The position numbers and the translations under genes are program-made. From assembly GCA_021323655.1 (NCBI GenBank), contig JAJPKO010000019.1, forward strand, positions 1 through 42,261: 42,261 bases of DNA. The letters are read 5' to 3'. This document shows positions 32,580 through 40,735 of the stretch, piece after piece (within the stretch, counting starts at the first letter, position 1; each line of letters opens with the position of its first letter). The notes beneath the pieces are model-generated. The model was not told the DNA's origin. It worked only from the letters and a program-made list of their open reading frames with translations, and did not search any database. Source of the DNA: Acidobacteriaceae bacterium (lineage in GTDB: Bacteria > Acidobacteriota > Terriglobia > Terriglobales > Acidobacteriaceae).

Positions 32580-33434
32580 TTAGATGGCCCTGAGAATCGC
32601 AGCGGTAATCAATCCACCCGCCCCAATCCCATGCCCGCCGACATGACCGGAGAAGAGCGAAGCTGTCATGGTCGGAATCTTGAGCAGAATGAAACTGGCG
32701 ACCAAGCATAGGATGAGGAGCCCTGGCATAAGCGTGATGAGTTGTTGCGGATCGGATACATTGTTGGCTCCGCTCGTGAAGTAAGAGATGAGCAGATGGC
32801 TTATTACGCTGAGAGTGGCGGCAGCGACGACCTTATAAAACTCAAATCCAACGAATGCTTTGAGCCATCCCCAAAAGAGGAATTCTGTTTTATCGAACAC
32901 CATCCACGGAATGAAAACTGGCCCTACCAAGCCAACGATTGTTGCGCCGATGGCACCGTAAGCAATGATGACTCCAATGAGCGCCGTGAGAATGGACAAG
33001 ATGATTTGTACTGTCCAGGTACAAAGGAGTGTATAGGGTTCTGTGAATGAGGGGGACATCGTTCCTACCTTGTTTAATGCGGCGTGAATAGTGTTTTGCA
33101 CTTCCTGAGTTGAGTCGCTACCAATGTAATCAACCAGGCTGCTGGTGCCACCACTAACGAATCCTTTGAGGGAATAACCAATACCCGGAATGCTGCCGTC
33201 ATAAAATCTCACGAAAGAATAGGCAAAGGTAATGAGCAGGAAAAAGCTCAGGAACTTCCCGACATTGAATCCAGGACCGCCGTGAGCGGATGCAAGGGCT
33301 TCCTGTACCCCGAACCAGACCAGCATGATCGTGGCAAGCGACAGAACCATGTGTAGTCCGAGCGCATCAAGAGACGGCGCGGCTGTCGCGGTCAGATTGT
33401 CGCAACCATTCTTAATAAGGATGAGGAAGTCCAT
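32580..33434 (-). CDS. virB6: VirB6/TrbL-type polytopic T4SS membrane protein
   Basis: This 284-residue inner-membrane protein has five or more hydrophobic segments, including MVLSLATIMLVWFGVQEALA, FLSFFLLITFAYSFVRFY, IILSILTALIGVIIAYGAIG, IVGLVGPVFIPWMVFD and LITLMPGLLILCLVASFILL. The central periplasmic loop and the WMVFDKTEFLFWGWLKAFVG stretch (conserved Trp/aromatic region) are typical of the VirB6/TrbL channel family. It starts with GAGG upstream, and follows the TrbJ-like gene by 15 bases. Confidence 0.85.
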   Translation of the reverse strand: MDFLILIKNGCDNLTATAAPSLDALGLHMVLSLATIMLVWFGVQEALASAHGGPGFNVGKFLSFFLLITFAYSFVRFYDGSIPGIGYSLKGFVSGGTSSLVDYIGSDSTQEVQNTIHAALNKVGTMSPSFTEPYTLLCTWTVQIILSILTALIGVIIAYGAIGATIVGLVGPVFIPWMVFDKTEFLFWGWLKAFVGFEFYKVVAAATLSVISHLLISYFTSGANNVSDPQQLITLMPGLLILCLVASFILLKIPTMTASLFSGHVGGHGIGAGGLITAAILRAI

Positions 33435-33449
33435 TATCGCCTCGCGTGC

Positions 33450-34256
33450 TCAGTAGTGGAGTGCCCAATTTGTCCCGGCGCTGGTCTGCTGAGGCGTCAC
33501 TGCGTTGAAGTTTTGTTCATAACTGTTCGCTGTAAGGAATAGTGATTTCAGATTGTCCTGTTGGACCTTCTGCCCAATAATCTGCTGCAAGACGACAGCC
33601 TGGGTAATCTGATTGGCTTCCTGTTGTTCCTGAATCAGCAAAATCAAGGCTTTGTTGATGCGCTGCAAGGTTGCTATTTCCGTGTGCTGTGCCGGATCAG
33701 ACGATTGCGAGGCGCTGATAAGCGCATTGATGTCTGCTTGGCGCTGTTCGGAATTGGCACGGATTGTTCCGAGGGTCTGCATATTGCTTGATGTGACGGA
33801 ATTGCTTAGATCGACGGTGGCTCCCTGCGCTGCGATTTGCTGTTGCCCCAACGTGCTCAGGTTCCCGTAGCCATTGATTTGGCCGGTGACAGGGAGCGAG
33901 GCTTGCTGGTATCCAAGACTTGCGCCGGTGCCTGTATTGACGGCATTAGTCCACTGTTGGGTGTTGCCGTAGGTGTTCGCCGCCCTATTCAGCGCCATCC
34001 AGTAGGTTGAAGGCGACAGGAAGGGCTGGTAGAGGGTTTGAGGAGCCAACGACATTTCGTGCGCAAGGTTATAAGTGGCGATGGCATTGTCGGCCAGTTT
34101 CACGGAATTGGTGAATATCTGCTGCCCCTGCCTGATCTGCTCGATTGCGTGCGCCGACTGCGTGGGGTCATAAACGATCCCGGAACCGAACTGAGCGAAT
34201 GCGGGCAACACTTCGAATGTCACCGCGAAGATCGCGGTCGTGAGGGGAAATCTCAT
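33450..34256 (-). CDS. VirB5/TrbJ-like exported pilus-associated protein
   Basis: This 268-residue protein has a signal peptide (MRFPLTTAIFAVTFEVLPAF, cleaved after AFA) followed by FGSGIVYDPTQSAHAIEQIR, which closely resembles the start of mature TrbJ/VirB5 proteins. The rest is helical and Gln-rich (LQRINKALILLIQEQQEANQ), as expected for the minor pilin/adhesin family. AAGGAG sits 5 bases before ATG 34256. It is directly downstream of the small lipoprotein gene. Confidence 0.8.
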   Translation of the reverse strand: MRFPLTTAIFAVTFEVLPAFAQFGSGIVYDPTQSAHAIEQIRQGQQIFTNSVKLADNAIATYNLAHEMSLAPQTLYQPFLSPSTYWMALNRAANTYGNTQQWTNAVNTGTGASLGYQQASLPVTGQINGYGNLSTLGQQQIAAQGATVDLSNSVTSSNMQTLGTIRANSEQRQADINALISASQSSDPAQHTEIATLQRINKALILLIQEQQEANQITQAVVLQQIIGQKVQQDNLKSLFLTANSYEQNFNAVTPQQTSAGTNWALHY

Positions 34257-34269
34257 TTTCGCTCCTTTA

Positions 34270-34512
34270 CTACTTCTTTGCGCGTTCAGCTTGCAGCCGA
34301 TTCCAGGCATCGCTGAGCTTTTGCTTTTCGTTAGCGCACTTCGGGCTCAGCTTTGAGCCAACATTGGTCAGCTCCGCAAAACAATCCTGCCGATACTGTT
34401 GACCGAGCTGGTCATACTGTTTCTGGAGATCAGTAACCTTTGCCTCATGGCTCTGGCATCCCGAAACCAGCAACAGAATGGTGAACGCGGCAAGCATCCT
34501 ACCTTTGTGCAT
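34270..34512 (-). CDS. Small lipoprotein of the T4SS operon (VirB7/TrbK-like position)
   Basis: This 80-residue protein has a lipoprotein signal: MHKGRMLAAFTILLLVSGCQ, with lipobox LVSGC and lipidated Cys19. The mature part is a short charged coiled-coil (AKVTDLQKQYDQLGQQYRQD) with two further cysteines. AGGAG precedes the start. Small lipoproteins such as VirB7 or TrbK/TrbH stabilise the VirB9/VirB10 core or cause entry exclusion; sequence alone does not tell which. Confidence 0.75.
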   Translation of the reverse strand: MHKGRMLAAFTILLLVSGCQSHEAKVTDLQKQYDQLGQQYRQDCFAELTNVGSKLSPKCANEKQKLSDAWNRLQAERAKK

Positions 34513-34527
34513 AAGCGCACTCCTGCT

Positions 34528-35889
34528 TCAAAAGGACTGCGGAATGGTGTGGTTGTCATACGCAGGCAGCAACATATCCTGCGTGAAATAGACTTTGACG
34601 CGATGACCCTCCCGGATCGTTATTGTGGGCGGAATCTGCATGAAACGGTCAAGGATGGTCGTGGCCGATTGTGAAACGCTGGCTGAAGCGCCTGTGGCAA
34701 AGGCTTGAGAGCCGCTGGTCGAGATGGTCCCGCCGCCTTCTTCAATTTCACCTGCGCCGGCAATGACGCCGAGTGCAATGGAAGTACCGAAGATTTGCAG
34801 GTAGTGATTGTTCACCTTGTCCTTCAGGCCCTCTTCGCCGATCTGGTCAAGACCGTGGAACTGGTCAAGGTCTACGGAATAACCGTCGGGCATGATAAGA
34901 CGGTGGAAAACCACTGCTATCCGGCGCTGTTGTCCGAATCCCGCCGCGCCGATCTTCCGTGCCTCGCCCAGCACAACAGTTCCAGCGGGGATAAGCACGT
35001 GTTGGCGGTCGTGAGAATAGACAGGGTTGGAGACGAGCACCTTTACCGGACCCGGTGCGTCTCCGTCAAGGCGATTCATGAGAACGGTATCCAAGGTCGT
35101 TCCCTCATAGACCACATAAGGCTGGCCGGTCGCAGAATCAATGTTGATTTCCGGCCGACGCCGATCCTGGTTTTGCGCAACCGAACTTGCCGGCGTAGCC
35201 GGAGGATTGGCCGGCGTTTGCGGGCCGATCAGATTGCTGGCCGCCTGCTCCGGTCGAGATTGAATCGAACCGGCACCCGGCTGCGGGCCGGTGACGCCTG
35301 TGCTTTCAGCCAAGGCAGGAGAGGAAGGTTTGTCCGGCTCTCGTGTGTAGACAAGATTAGATGCGAATCGGGAATCGTAAGTTAGCTCCCTGTCTTTGGC
35401 GGCGAGCTGTTGCTCTGCCTGCTGAGCGGGGGAGAGTTGCTGTTGCGAATACCCGCCGGAGGTTTGCGTGCAGGGCTGTCCGGGAGCACAGGAAATCGCC
35501 TGCCCGTTGGGACCGTAAGTAGCCGCCGCGGCCTGCTGTGCGGCTGTCATGTTCTGAAGCGCAGGATTCCAGGCGTTTATCCGGTCCTGCTCCGCTTTCT
35601 GTTGAGCGGCAGCAACGTCATTTTTGAGGTCCTGCACGTTGTTATCCGTGTTGTCCTGGAGAGTCGGCTGGGGAACTTGATGCGCATTCGCCGCCTGTCG
35701 CGCCGGGGTTTTGGAGTATGTCTTGCTGAAGATCGCTGCCATGATGACGAGCGCCGCCGCGCACAGGTAGAGCGCAGGCTTGAGGTATTTTTGAAGGACA
35801 CCCTTCGGGTCGTCCTGACTGCGGCGCAACTTCGGCTCGCTCGGCGGCTGATTGGGCGTGCTCATCATCGGCTCCGGCATACGTTTCAT
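34528..35889 (-). CDS. virB10: VirB10/TrbI-type T4SS core protein
   Basis: This 453-residue protein spans both membranes. It has a cytoplasmic N-terminus, a membrane helix (YLCAAALVIMAAIFS, about 40-56), a long Pro/Gln/Ala-rich periplasmic linker and a C-terminal TrbI domain: YVVYEGTTLDTVLMNRLDGD, HVLIPAGTVVLGEARKIGAA, QQRRIAVVFHRLIMPDGYSV then SVDLDQFHGLDQIGEEGLKD. The end IREGHRVKVYFTQDMLLP is the canonical C-terminus. Its ATG overlaps the virB9 stop (ATGA). Confidence 0.94.
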   Translation of the reverse strand: MKRMPEPMMSTPNQPPSEPKLRRSQDDPKGVLQKYLKPALYLCAAALVIMAAIFSKTYSKTPARQAANAHQVPQPTLQDNTDNNVQDLKNDVAAAQQKAEQDRINAWNPALQNMTAAQQAAAATYGPNGQAISCAPGQPCTQTSGGYSQQQLSPAQQAEQQLAAKDRELTYDSRFASNLVYTREPDKPSSPALAESTGVTGPQPGAGSIQSRPEQAASNLIGPQTPANPPATPASSVAQNQDRRRPEINIDSATGQPYVVYEGTTLDTVLMNRLDGDAPGPVKVLVSNPVYSHDRQHVLIPAGTVVLGEARKIGAAGFGQQRRIAVVFHRLIMPDGYSVDLDQFHGLDQIGEEGLKDKVNNHYLQIFGTSIALGVIAGAGEIEEGGGTISTSGSQAFATGASASVSQSATTILDRFMQIPPTITIREGHRVKVYFTQDMLLPAYDNHTIPQSF

Positions 35890-36650
35890 CCCTTGCGCGT
35901 GAAATCCATGCGCTTTTTGCCCAACTCGACATATCCCGAATCCATCACCTTGGGGATAATGTAGGTTCCGTTTTCAAGCTGGTATGTGACGAGATTCGGC
36001 TTTCCGTCGCGCATCTCGTAAATCGAGAATTTCTCCGGCGCGTTGGTCTTGATGTACGTGAATTTGTCGTCGTGATAGATGGCCTCAATGTTGAACGGTG
36101 CTTCGTTCGCATGGAAGGTGTAATCAAACTTGAGCGAGACCGGGTAGGCGCTCTTGTATTCGTCTACGGTTTGCGTGATGTGGGACTCAACGGCAGCGAG
36201 TTGTTCCTTCGACTGTTCCAGTTGGGCAGCGGGGACGAACTGCGCCGGGCCAGTGGAGGCAATAATGGAGGAGCGATCTGCGGGTACGACAATGACTTTC
36301 AAATCGGGCGATTGGCCGGTTTCCGATACATCCTGGAGGGTGAAGGAATAGATGTTGCCTTTGTCCGTAATCAGGTTGAGGTTCGAGCTGATGCCAGCCT
36401 TGGCCGGATGCACAAAGCAGAAATTGCCTACCACGTCCACGATCCAGAAATCCTTGTCGCCGGTGGCGGCTTCCATGATCTTTTCCGTCGAAGGAAGTTC
36501 GATCAGGGTGGTGTACTTCAGCTTTGCGTGAATCTGCACAATATCCTGCGAATGGTATTGGACGGTGCGCGCCGAAGCGTCTTGCGCGACGGCGATGGCG
36601 GGGGCAAGCGTGAGCGCGAGCCCGGCGAGGGCGAAAGTGAGATGGTTCAT
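35886..36650 (-). CDS. virB9: VirB9/TrbG-type T4SS outer-core protein
   Basis: This 254-residue periplasmic/outer-membrane complex protein has a signal peptide (LTFALAGLALTLAPAIAVAQ) followed by a VirB9 fold: VQIHAKLKYTTLIELPSTEK, NLNLITDKGNIYSFTLQDV, FDYTFHANEAPFNIEAIYHD and the C-terminal NLVTYQLENGTYIIPKVMDS. ATG at 36650 overlaps the virB4 stop and starts the signal peptide; a longer open frame upstream is antisense-like sequence inside virB4. Sits between virB4 and virB10. Confidence 0.93.
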   Translation of the reverse strand: MNHLTFALAGLALTLAPAIAVAQDASARTVQYHSQDIVQIHAKLKYTTLIELPSTEKIMEAATGDKDFWIVDVVGNFCFVHPAKAGISSNLNLITDKGNIYSFTLQDVSETGQSPDLKVIVVPADRSSIIASTGPAQFVPAAQLEQSKEQLAAVESHITQTVDEYKSAYPVSLKFDYTFHANEAPFNIEAIYHDDKFTYIKTNAPEKFSIYEMRDGKPNLVTYQLENGTYIIPKVMDSGYVELGKKRMDFTRKG

Positions 36651-39148
36651 ACAAAGACTCCTTGGGGAGTGAAAGTGATGCCGGCCGTGTTGCGTGGCTG
36701 TGGTGGAAACTCGTCCGCCAATCGGCGCAACCCGTCGGCGAAGCCGTGCTGCTCGAAGTATTGCCACCTCTTCAGGTTTTCGTTCGTGCCGTTGGCTGCG
36801 ATCCAATAGAGAATGGAATCGACGTTGAGACGGACCTTCTTGGAGCTTTGTGCTTTGCGGATGAGCATCTGGCCGGGCGGAACGAGGCCGGCGATCAGGT
36901 CCAGTTCGGTGTCGTTCAAGTGGAATGCCTCGGCATATACAGAACGATCCATCTCCGGGTTTGCCAGGAAGATTTTGGTGGGGCAGCACTCGGCAACCAC
37001 AGGCAGCAGGCCCGATTCCTGCAATTCCTTGAGCGATTGGGTGGCAAGGATCATGGCGGCTTTGTGCTTGCGCCACGTCTTTTCGGCCTGGACGATGTAG
37101 TTGCGGATCGTTTCGTTGCGGAAAAAGAGCCATGCTTCGTCCATCAGAAACATTTTGAAAGTTCCCAGCTTGGCCGGATCGGTTATCTGGTTCGATGCCC
37201 GGTGAAGGATGTAAAACAGCAACGGCTCCAATAGCTCCGGTGAATCGCCCCATCCGCGAAAGTTGAAGGTCTGGAATTCCCGGAACGAGAGCGTGTCCTC
37301 GGCATTATCGAAGAGGAATCCATACTGTCCAGCGCGGGTCCAGCGGTAGAGTCTGTCCTTCAGTTCTCCGACTATGCTGGCGAAGTTCGAGATGGTGCGC
37401 TGGGCTGGCTCCAAGACATAGATTCGTTCGATGGCGTTCCAGAGCTTTTGCTCCTCTTTGAAGTCCATCCTGTAACGCTGATCGCGGCCTTCGATGAGGA
37501 CGCGGAAGAAGCTGAACAGAAATTGCAGATTCTCCGGCGTGGGAGCGAGCGAAAAGGGGTTGATAGTAAAGTTGCGCGACTCGCGTCCGACATCGATGTA
37601 AGTGCCGCCGAAGATCGCTGTGACAGACTCATAGCCGCTTCCGATGTCGAAGATGTACGTCTGCGGTCTGTATTTTTGCGCATTCTGAATAAGAAAGACA
37701 GAGAAAAACGTCTTACCCGATCCAGTCATGCCGAGGATGAGAGAATGGCCCACCTCGCCGCAATGCAGGTTCAGGTAGTAGGGCGTGTCGTTGTCGGTTT
37801 CGAGCACGGCCAGGTATTCAGAGCCCAGGTAGGAATTGACTTTTTCGCCGGGCAGAATCGTGAACAGGAAGCTGAGATCGGCATAGTTTGTATTGAGCAG
37901 GTATAGCCTGCGCAGATTGAAAGCGTAGTTGCCTGGCACGATTGCAAAGTAAGCGTTGAGCTGATTGTAGGTTTCAACAAAGAGCGTTCCGTCCGCATTG
38001 GTAAAGACGCCGGCAAACTCGCCCACAAGCTGATTGAGTGCCTGCCGTTCTTTGCCATACAGCACAATGGTTAAGGAGAACTCGCCTAGTTGCTGTCCCT
38101 CGCCCAATGTGCGCAGGCAGTCGCCGAGGTCTTCTATGTCAGCTTGTTTGGACTCGTCCACGAGCACATCGCGCGGATTTGTTTTTGCCGGATCGTTGCC
38201 AAGTTGCGAAACAAAGCCGGTTTTTGAGACATTGAAGTGCTTGCGCCGCTTGTTCACTTCTTTGCGTGCCGTGGCCTGCGGGAGCGGTGCCCATTCCGAT
38301 ACCGCAAGAAAATTTGCGGGAATCTTGAGCAGGGCGTCGAGCGCCAGAGGGCGGGTTTCGCCAATCGCCTCCTTCATCGTCAGAATGCGAACGTAATCAT
38401 CCCCGACGCGAAGATGATCGCGTTCGGCTTCGATGTTGGAATTCACAACCTGATAGTCGAGAAACTGCGATGTCTGTGGTTCTCCGGCAATGCGCCAGTC
38501 CTCATAGTTGAGGAGCCGCCGGAAGAGACGAAACTGGCTTTTCTGGTCTAATACATCGATCCGCACGAAATCGGCAAGCTGGCGCACAAATGCCTGAACT
38601 AGCTGTTCGAGCTGCGCCAGGTCGCGCTCGATTTGCGAGCGCAGCAGCGTCTTCATGCCTTTGTTGGTGAATTGCGCTTTCAGTTCGTTCCCGGCTCCGG
38701 CTGGATCATGGAAGAGGCGTTTGAGCGCAACGCGGACGCCGGTCTTTGACCGGGAGCCTTCCAGCAGGATGCAGTAGTAAATCTCGATTTCAAATAGTCT
38801 GTCAGCCTTGTCCTGAAATAACTGCCGCCGCCGATCCACTCCGGCCTGTACAACGGGGTGGTCATAATCGGCAAATGGAATCTCTGGACGATTGGTTTTG
38901 AAGAGATATTGGTAAACGTGGAAACCTGATCCGAAGTTTTTGAGCGCCGCTTCCAGGCGCTTCACAGCGTATTCCTGCTCTCCATGGTCGAGACTTTCGT
39001 AGTCCACGCCGGTAACGCGCAGCGCCATGCCGAGGTCGCCGCTTTTGGTCAGAAAGGCAGTCTGGTTCCAGAAGCCGTACAGATTGATGTAGTCGCAGAG
39101 TGCTGCGCTCTCTTGCCACGGTTTGATGATCTTGTCGAGACGGAACAT
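36647..39148 (-). CDS. virB4: VirB4/TrbE-type T4SS ATPase
   Basis: This 833-residue protein is the largest and most conserved T4SS ATPase. The N-terminal CagE/TrbE domain is followed by Walker A LILGMTGSGKTFFSVFLIQN, YIFDIGSGYESVTAIFGGTY, Walker B FKMFLMDEAWLFFRNETIRN and the RKHKAAMILATQSLKELQES motif. ATG at 39148 has GAGG about 7 bases upstream and overlaps the virB3 stop; GTG one codon before is possible. Intact. Confidence 0.96.
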   Translation of the reverse strand: MFRLDKIIKPWQESAALCDYINLYGFWNQTAFLTKSGDLGMALRVTGVDYESLDHGEQEYAVKRLEAALKNFGSGFHVYQYLFKTNRPEIPFADYDHPVVQAGVDRRRQLFQDKADRLFEIEIYYCILLEGSRSKTGVRVALKRLFHDPAGAGNELKAQFTNKGMKTLLRSQIERDLAQLEQLVQAFVRQLADFVRIDVLDQKSQFRLFRRLLNYEDWRIAGEPQTSQFLDYQVVNSNIEAERDHLRVGDDYVRILTMKEAIGETRPLALDALLKIPANFLAVSEWAPLPQATARKEVNKRRKHFNVSKTGFVSQLGNDPAKTNPRDVLVDESKQADIEDLGDCLRTLGEGQQLGEFSLTIVLYGKERQALNQLVGEFAGVFTNADGTLFVETYNQLNAYFAIVPGNYAFNLRRLYLLNTNYADLSFLFTILPGEKVNSYLGSEYLAVLETDNDTPYYLNLHCGEVGHSLILGMTGSGKTFFSVFLIQNAQKYRPQTYIFDIGSGYESVTAIFGGTYIDVGRESRNFTINPFSLAPTPENLQFLFSFFRVLIEGRDQRYRMDFKEEQKLWNAIERIYVLEPAQRTISNFASIVGELKDRLYRWTRAGQYGFLFDNAEDTLSFREFQTFNFRGWGDSPELLEPLLFYILHRASNQITDPAKLGTFKMFLMDEAWLFFRNETIRNYIVQAEKTWRKHKAAMILATQSLKELQESGLLPVVAECCPTKIFLANPEMDRSVYAEAFHLNDTELDLIAGLVPPGQMLIRKAQSSKKVRLNVDSILYWIAANGTNENLKRWQYFEQHGFADGLRRLADEFPPQPRNTAGITFTPQGVFV

Positions 39149-39447
39149 CACAACACCTCAACGCGCGGCAAAGCCTGCTTCGCCGCGTCATAGCGCGCCC
39201 TGTACCGCTCGGACTTTGCGAGGATGCGCAGAAAAGCCGGGTCGGTGTTTGTGACCCAGTGGCCGAATGCAAATCCGCCAAGGAAAACGGCGATTCCTGC
39301 AAACAGGCTGTTGAACAGGTTGAAAGCTCCCACTGCTCCCACGCAGACAAAGAAGAACAGCGTGCGCTCAACGCCCAGGTATGTGAGAGGCTTGTGCAGG
39401 CTCTTGAAAACCCTGTTCTGCCGGCGAGTTGTTGCCTTTGTCTGCAT
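39148..39447 (-). CDS. virB3: VirB3/TrbD-type T4SS membrane protein
   Basis: This 99-residue inner-membrane protein begins with a basic segment (RVFKSLHKPLTYLGVERTLF), has two adjacent hydrophobic helices (FFFVCVGAVGAFNLFNSLFA, GIAVFLGGFAFGHWV) and a cytoplasmic tail (DPAFLRILAKSERYRARYDA). The KPLTYLGVER start is characteristic of the family. GAGGGG precedes ATG 39447. Confidence 0.88.
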   Translation of the reverse strand: MQTKATTRRQNRVFKSLHKPLTYLGVERTLFFFVCVGAVGAFNLFNSLFAGIAVFLGGFAFGHWVTNTDPAFLRILAKSERYRARYDAAKQALPRVEVL

Positions 39448-39510
39448 CGCAAGCCCCTCACGTTTGCAGAACGCACATGACGGTAGTTGCGGCTTGGAGG
39501 CGGTTCACGG

Positions 39511-39849
39511 TCAGATGCCCCACAGCCAGTTGAGGACGTTGACAGCGAGCACGGCGATCCCGGTTCCGGCGGCGACGCCGGCGAGTGTCCTCTTTGCGCC
39601 TGGCTCGCCATGCGCGAACTCGTAACCGCCGATCACGATGGCGATCAGGCTGGCGACTTTGGCAATCGTTCCGGTAAAGAGGTTCTGCAAGGCGGTGAAG
39701 CCGGTATCGAACGGCGATCCGCTCTGGGCAAGTGCCAGCGCCGGAAAAAGAACGAGCAGAGAAAAGATAGTGACGGGTTCGCGGACTCGGTGCAGCCATT
39801 GCCGTGCAGCAAGGCAACGCCGCGGATAGGGTGGGGAAAGGGCAATCAT
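39511..39849 (-). CDS. virB2: VirB2/TrbC-type conjugative pilin
   Basis: This 112-residue pilin precursor has a long basic leader ending in a hydrophobic segment and AXA-like site (PVTIFSLLVLFPALALAQSG), a short mature N-terminus (SPFDTGFTALQNLFTG) and two transmembrane helices (IAKVASLIAIVIGGYEFAHG, TLAGVAAGTGIAVLAVNVLN). GGAGG lies 7 bases before ATG 39849. It is the first gene of the leftward transfer operon. Confidence 0.88.
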   Translation of the reverse strand: MIALSPPYPRRCLAARQWLHRVREPVTIFSLLVLFPALALAQSGSPFDTGFTALQNLFTGTIAKVASLIAIVIGGYEFAHGEPGAKRTLAGVAAGTGIAVLAVNVLNWLWGI

Positions 39850-39893
39850 CGGGCAACCTCCGGCGGCCCGTTTCAGACCGCGTTATGCCGCGA

Positions 39894-39923
39894 ACATAGG
39901 CCGATTCCGCGCTCGATGTCCAA
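39894..39923 (-). promoter_or_regulatory. Candidate promoter of the T4SS operon
   Basis: Read leftward: TTGGAC at 39923-39918, an 18-base spacer and CTATGT at 39899-39894, about 45 bases upstream of the virB2 start. It is a moderate match. The rest of the 372-base gap (39850-40221) has no gene I can support; an 82-codon leftward frame at 39952-40200 has no recognisable features. Confidence 0.35.
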
Positions 39924-40221
39924 TAACTTTTTGGATTTTGACGATAACCTTTTAGGCGTTAAGGTCGGCCGCTGGGCTGAATCGCACGGCGTTGCTTGAC
40001 GACTCGATGAGTACGTTGTCCTGTTGGCAACAGTTGAGGATGGTATTCGTAACATAAGCCGACTTCACGGTACTAATGCAATGAGAAGAAGGTTTCCGAA
40101 GAATTGTCATGCCGCAATGGTGTGGTCCTTGCAACAGCACACACAAGCTTTTGCTCACTTTATTCGGCCGACATCCTGACTTTGGTTTCACCCGATGCAA
40201 GATCCCGGTGCAGAGATAACC

Positions 40222-40580
40222 TCACCTTTTCTTGCAACACCCACTCTGCGGTTTGTGGCCTGCCCCCATTTTCCGCATACAAATAATACTCAGCCAGCCA
40301 CCGCTTGCTTGCGCGGCGAACTCTGCCGGTGTCATGTAGTTCAGGCTGTTATGGGTCTCCGTTCGCTGTAATCGCGACGCCAAGCGGCGATGATCCTCCT
40401 GGCTTCGAACAGGTTCTGGAACCAGCTGACGCGAAGGCATTCCTCACGCAGCTTGCTGTTTAAACTCTCCACATACGCATTCTGCGTGGGCTTGCCCGGT
40501 GGATATGGCGCAGCTCGATCTTCCACTCCAGCGCCTACGCTAGGAAATGACGACTCGTAAACTCCGGGCCGTAGCACCAC
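40222..40580 (-). pseudogene. IS3-family transposase (orfB) C-terminal remnant
   Basis: Reading leftward, broken frames give EFTSRHFLA, a stop where Trp is expected, ALEWKIELRHI, then after a one-base deletion PGKPTQNAYVESLNSKLREE and CLRVSWFQNLFEARRIIAAW, then after a further one-base deletion HNSLNYMTPAEFAAQA. Together these are the end of an IS3-family DDE integrase, including the KPTQNAYVES block with the catalytic Glu region. The upstream two thirds is missing, cut by the neighbouring IS110-type element or a deletion. Confidence 0.82.
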
Positions 40581-40735
40581 GGGAAGGAAGGTTTGCTGGA
40601 AAGAAAATTCGTTGGAAGGCTGGGAAATGGGCCGAGGGAGCGTAGTGACCGAGGGCCATCTCCCAGGGCAGGTTGGCCCGCAGGTCTCTTAAGTTAAATG
40701 TATGCAGAACCTTCATCTTAAGGAGCGAACCAACC

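Noticed and set aside
36651-37253. Long upstream extension of the virB9 frame
   Set aside because: It lies inside virB4 in another frame; the signal peptide begins at 36650, which is the real start.
39952-40200. 82-codon leftward frame upstream of virB2
   Set aside because: Low-complexity Ser/Cys/Asn-rich translation, no ribosome-binding site and no recognisable motif; it overlaps the candidate T4SS promoter region.
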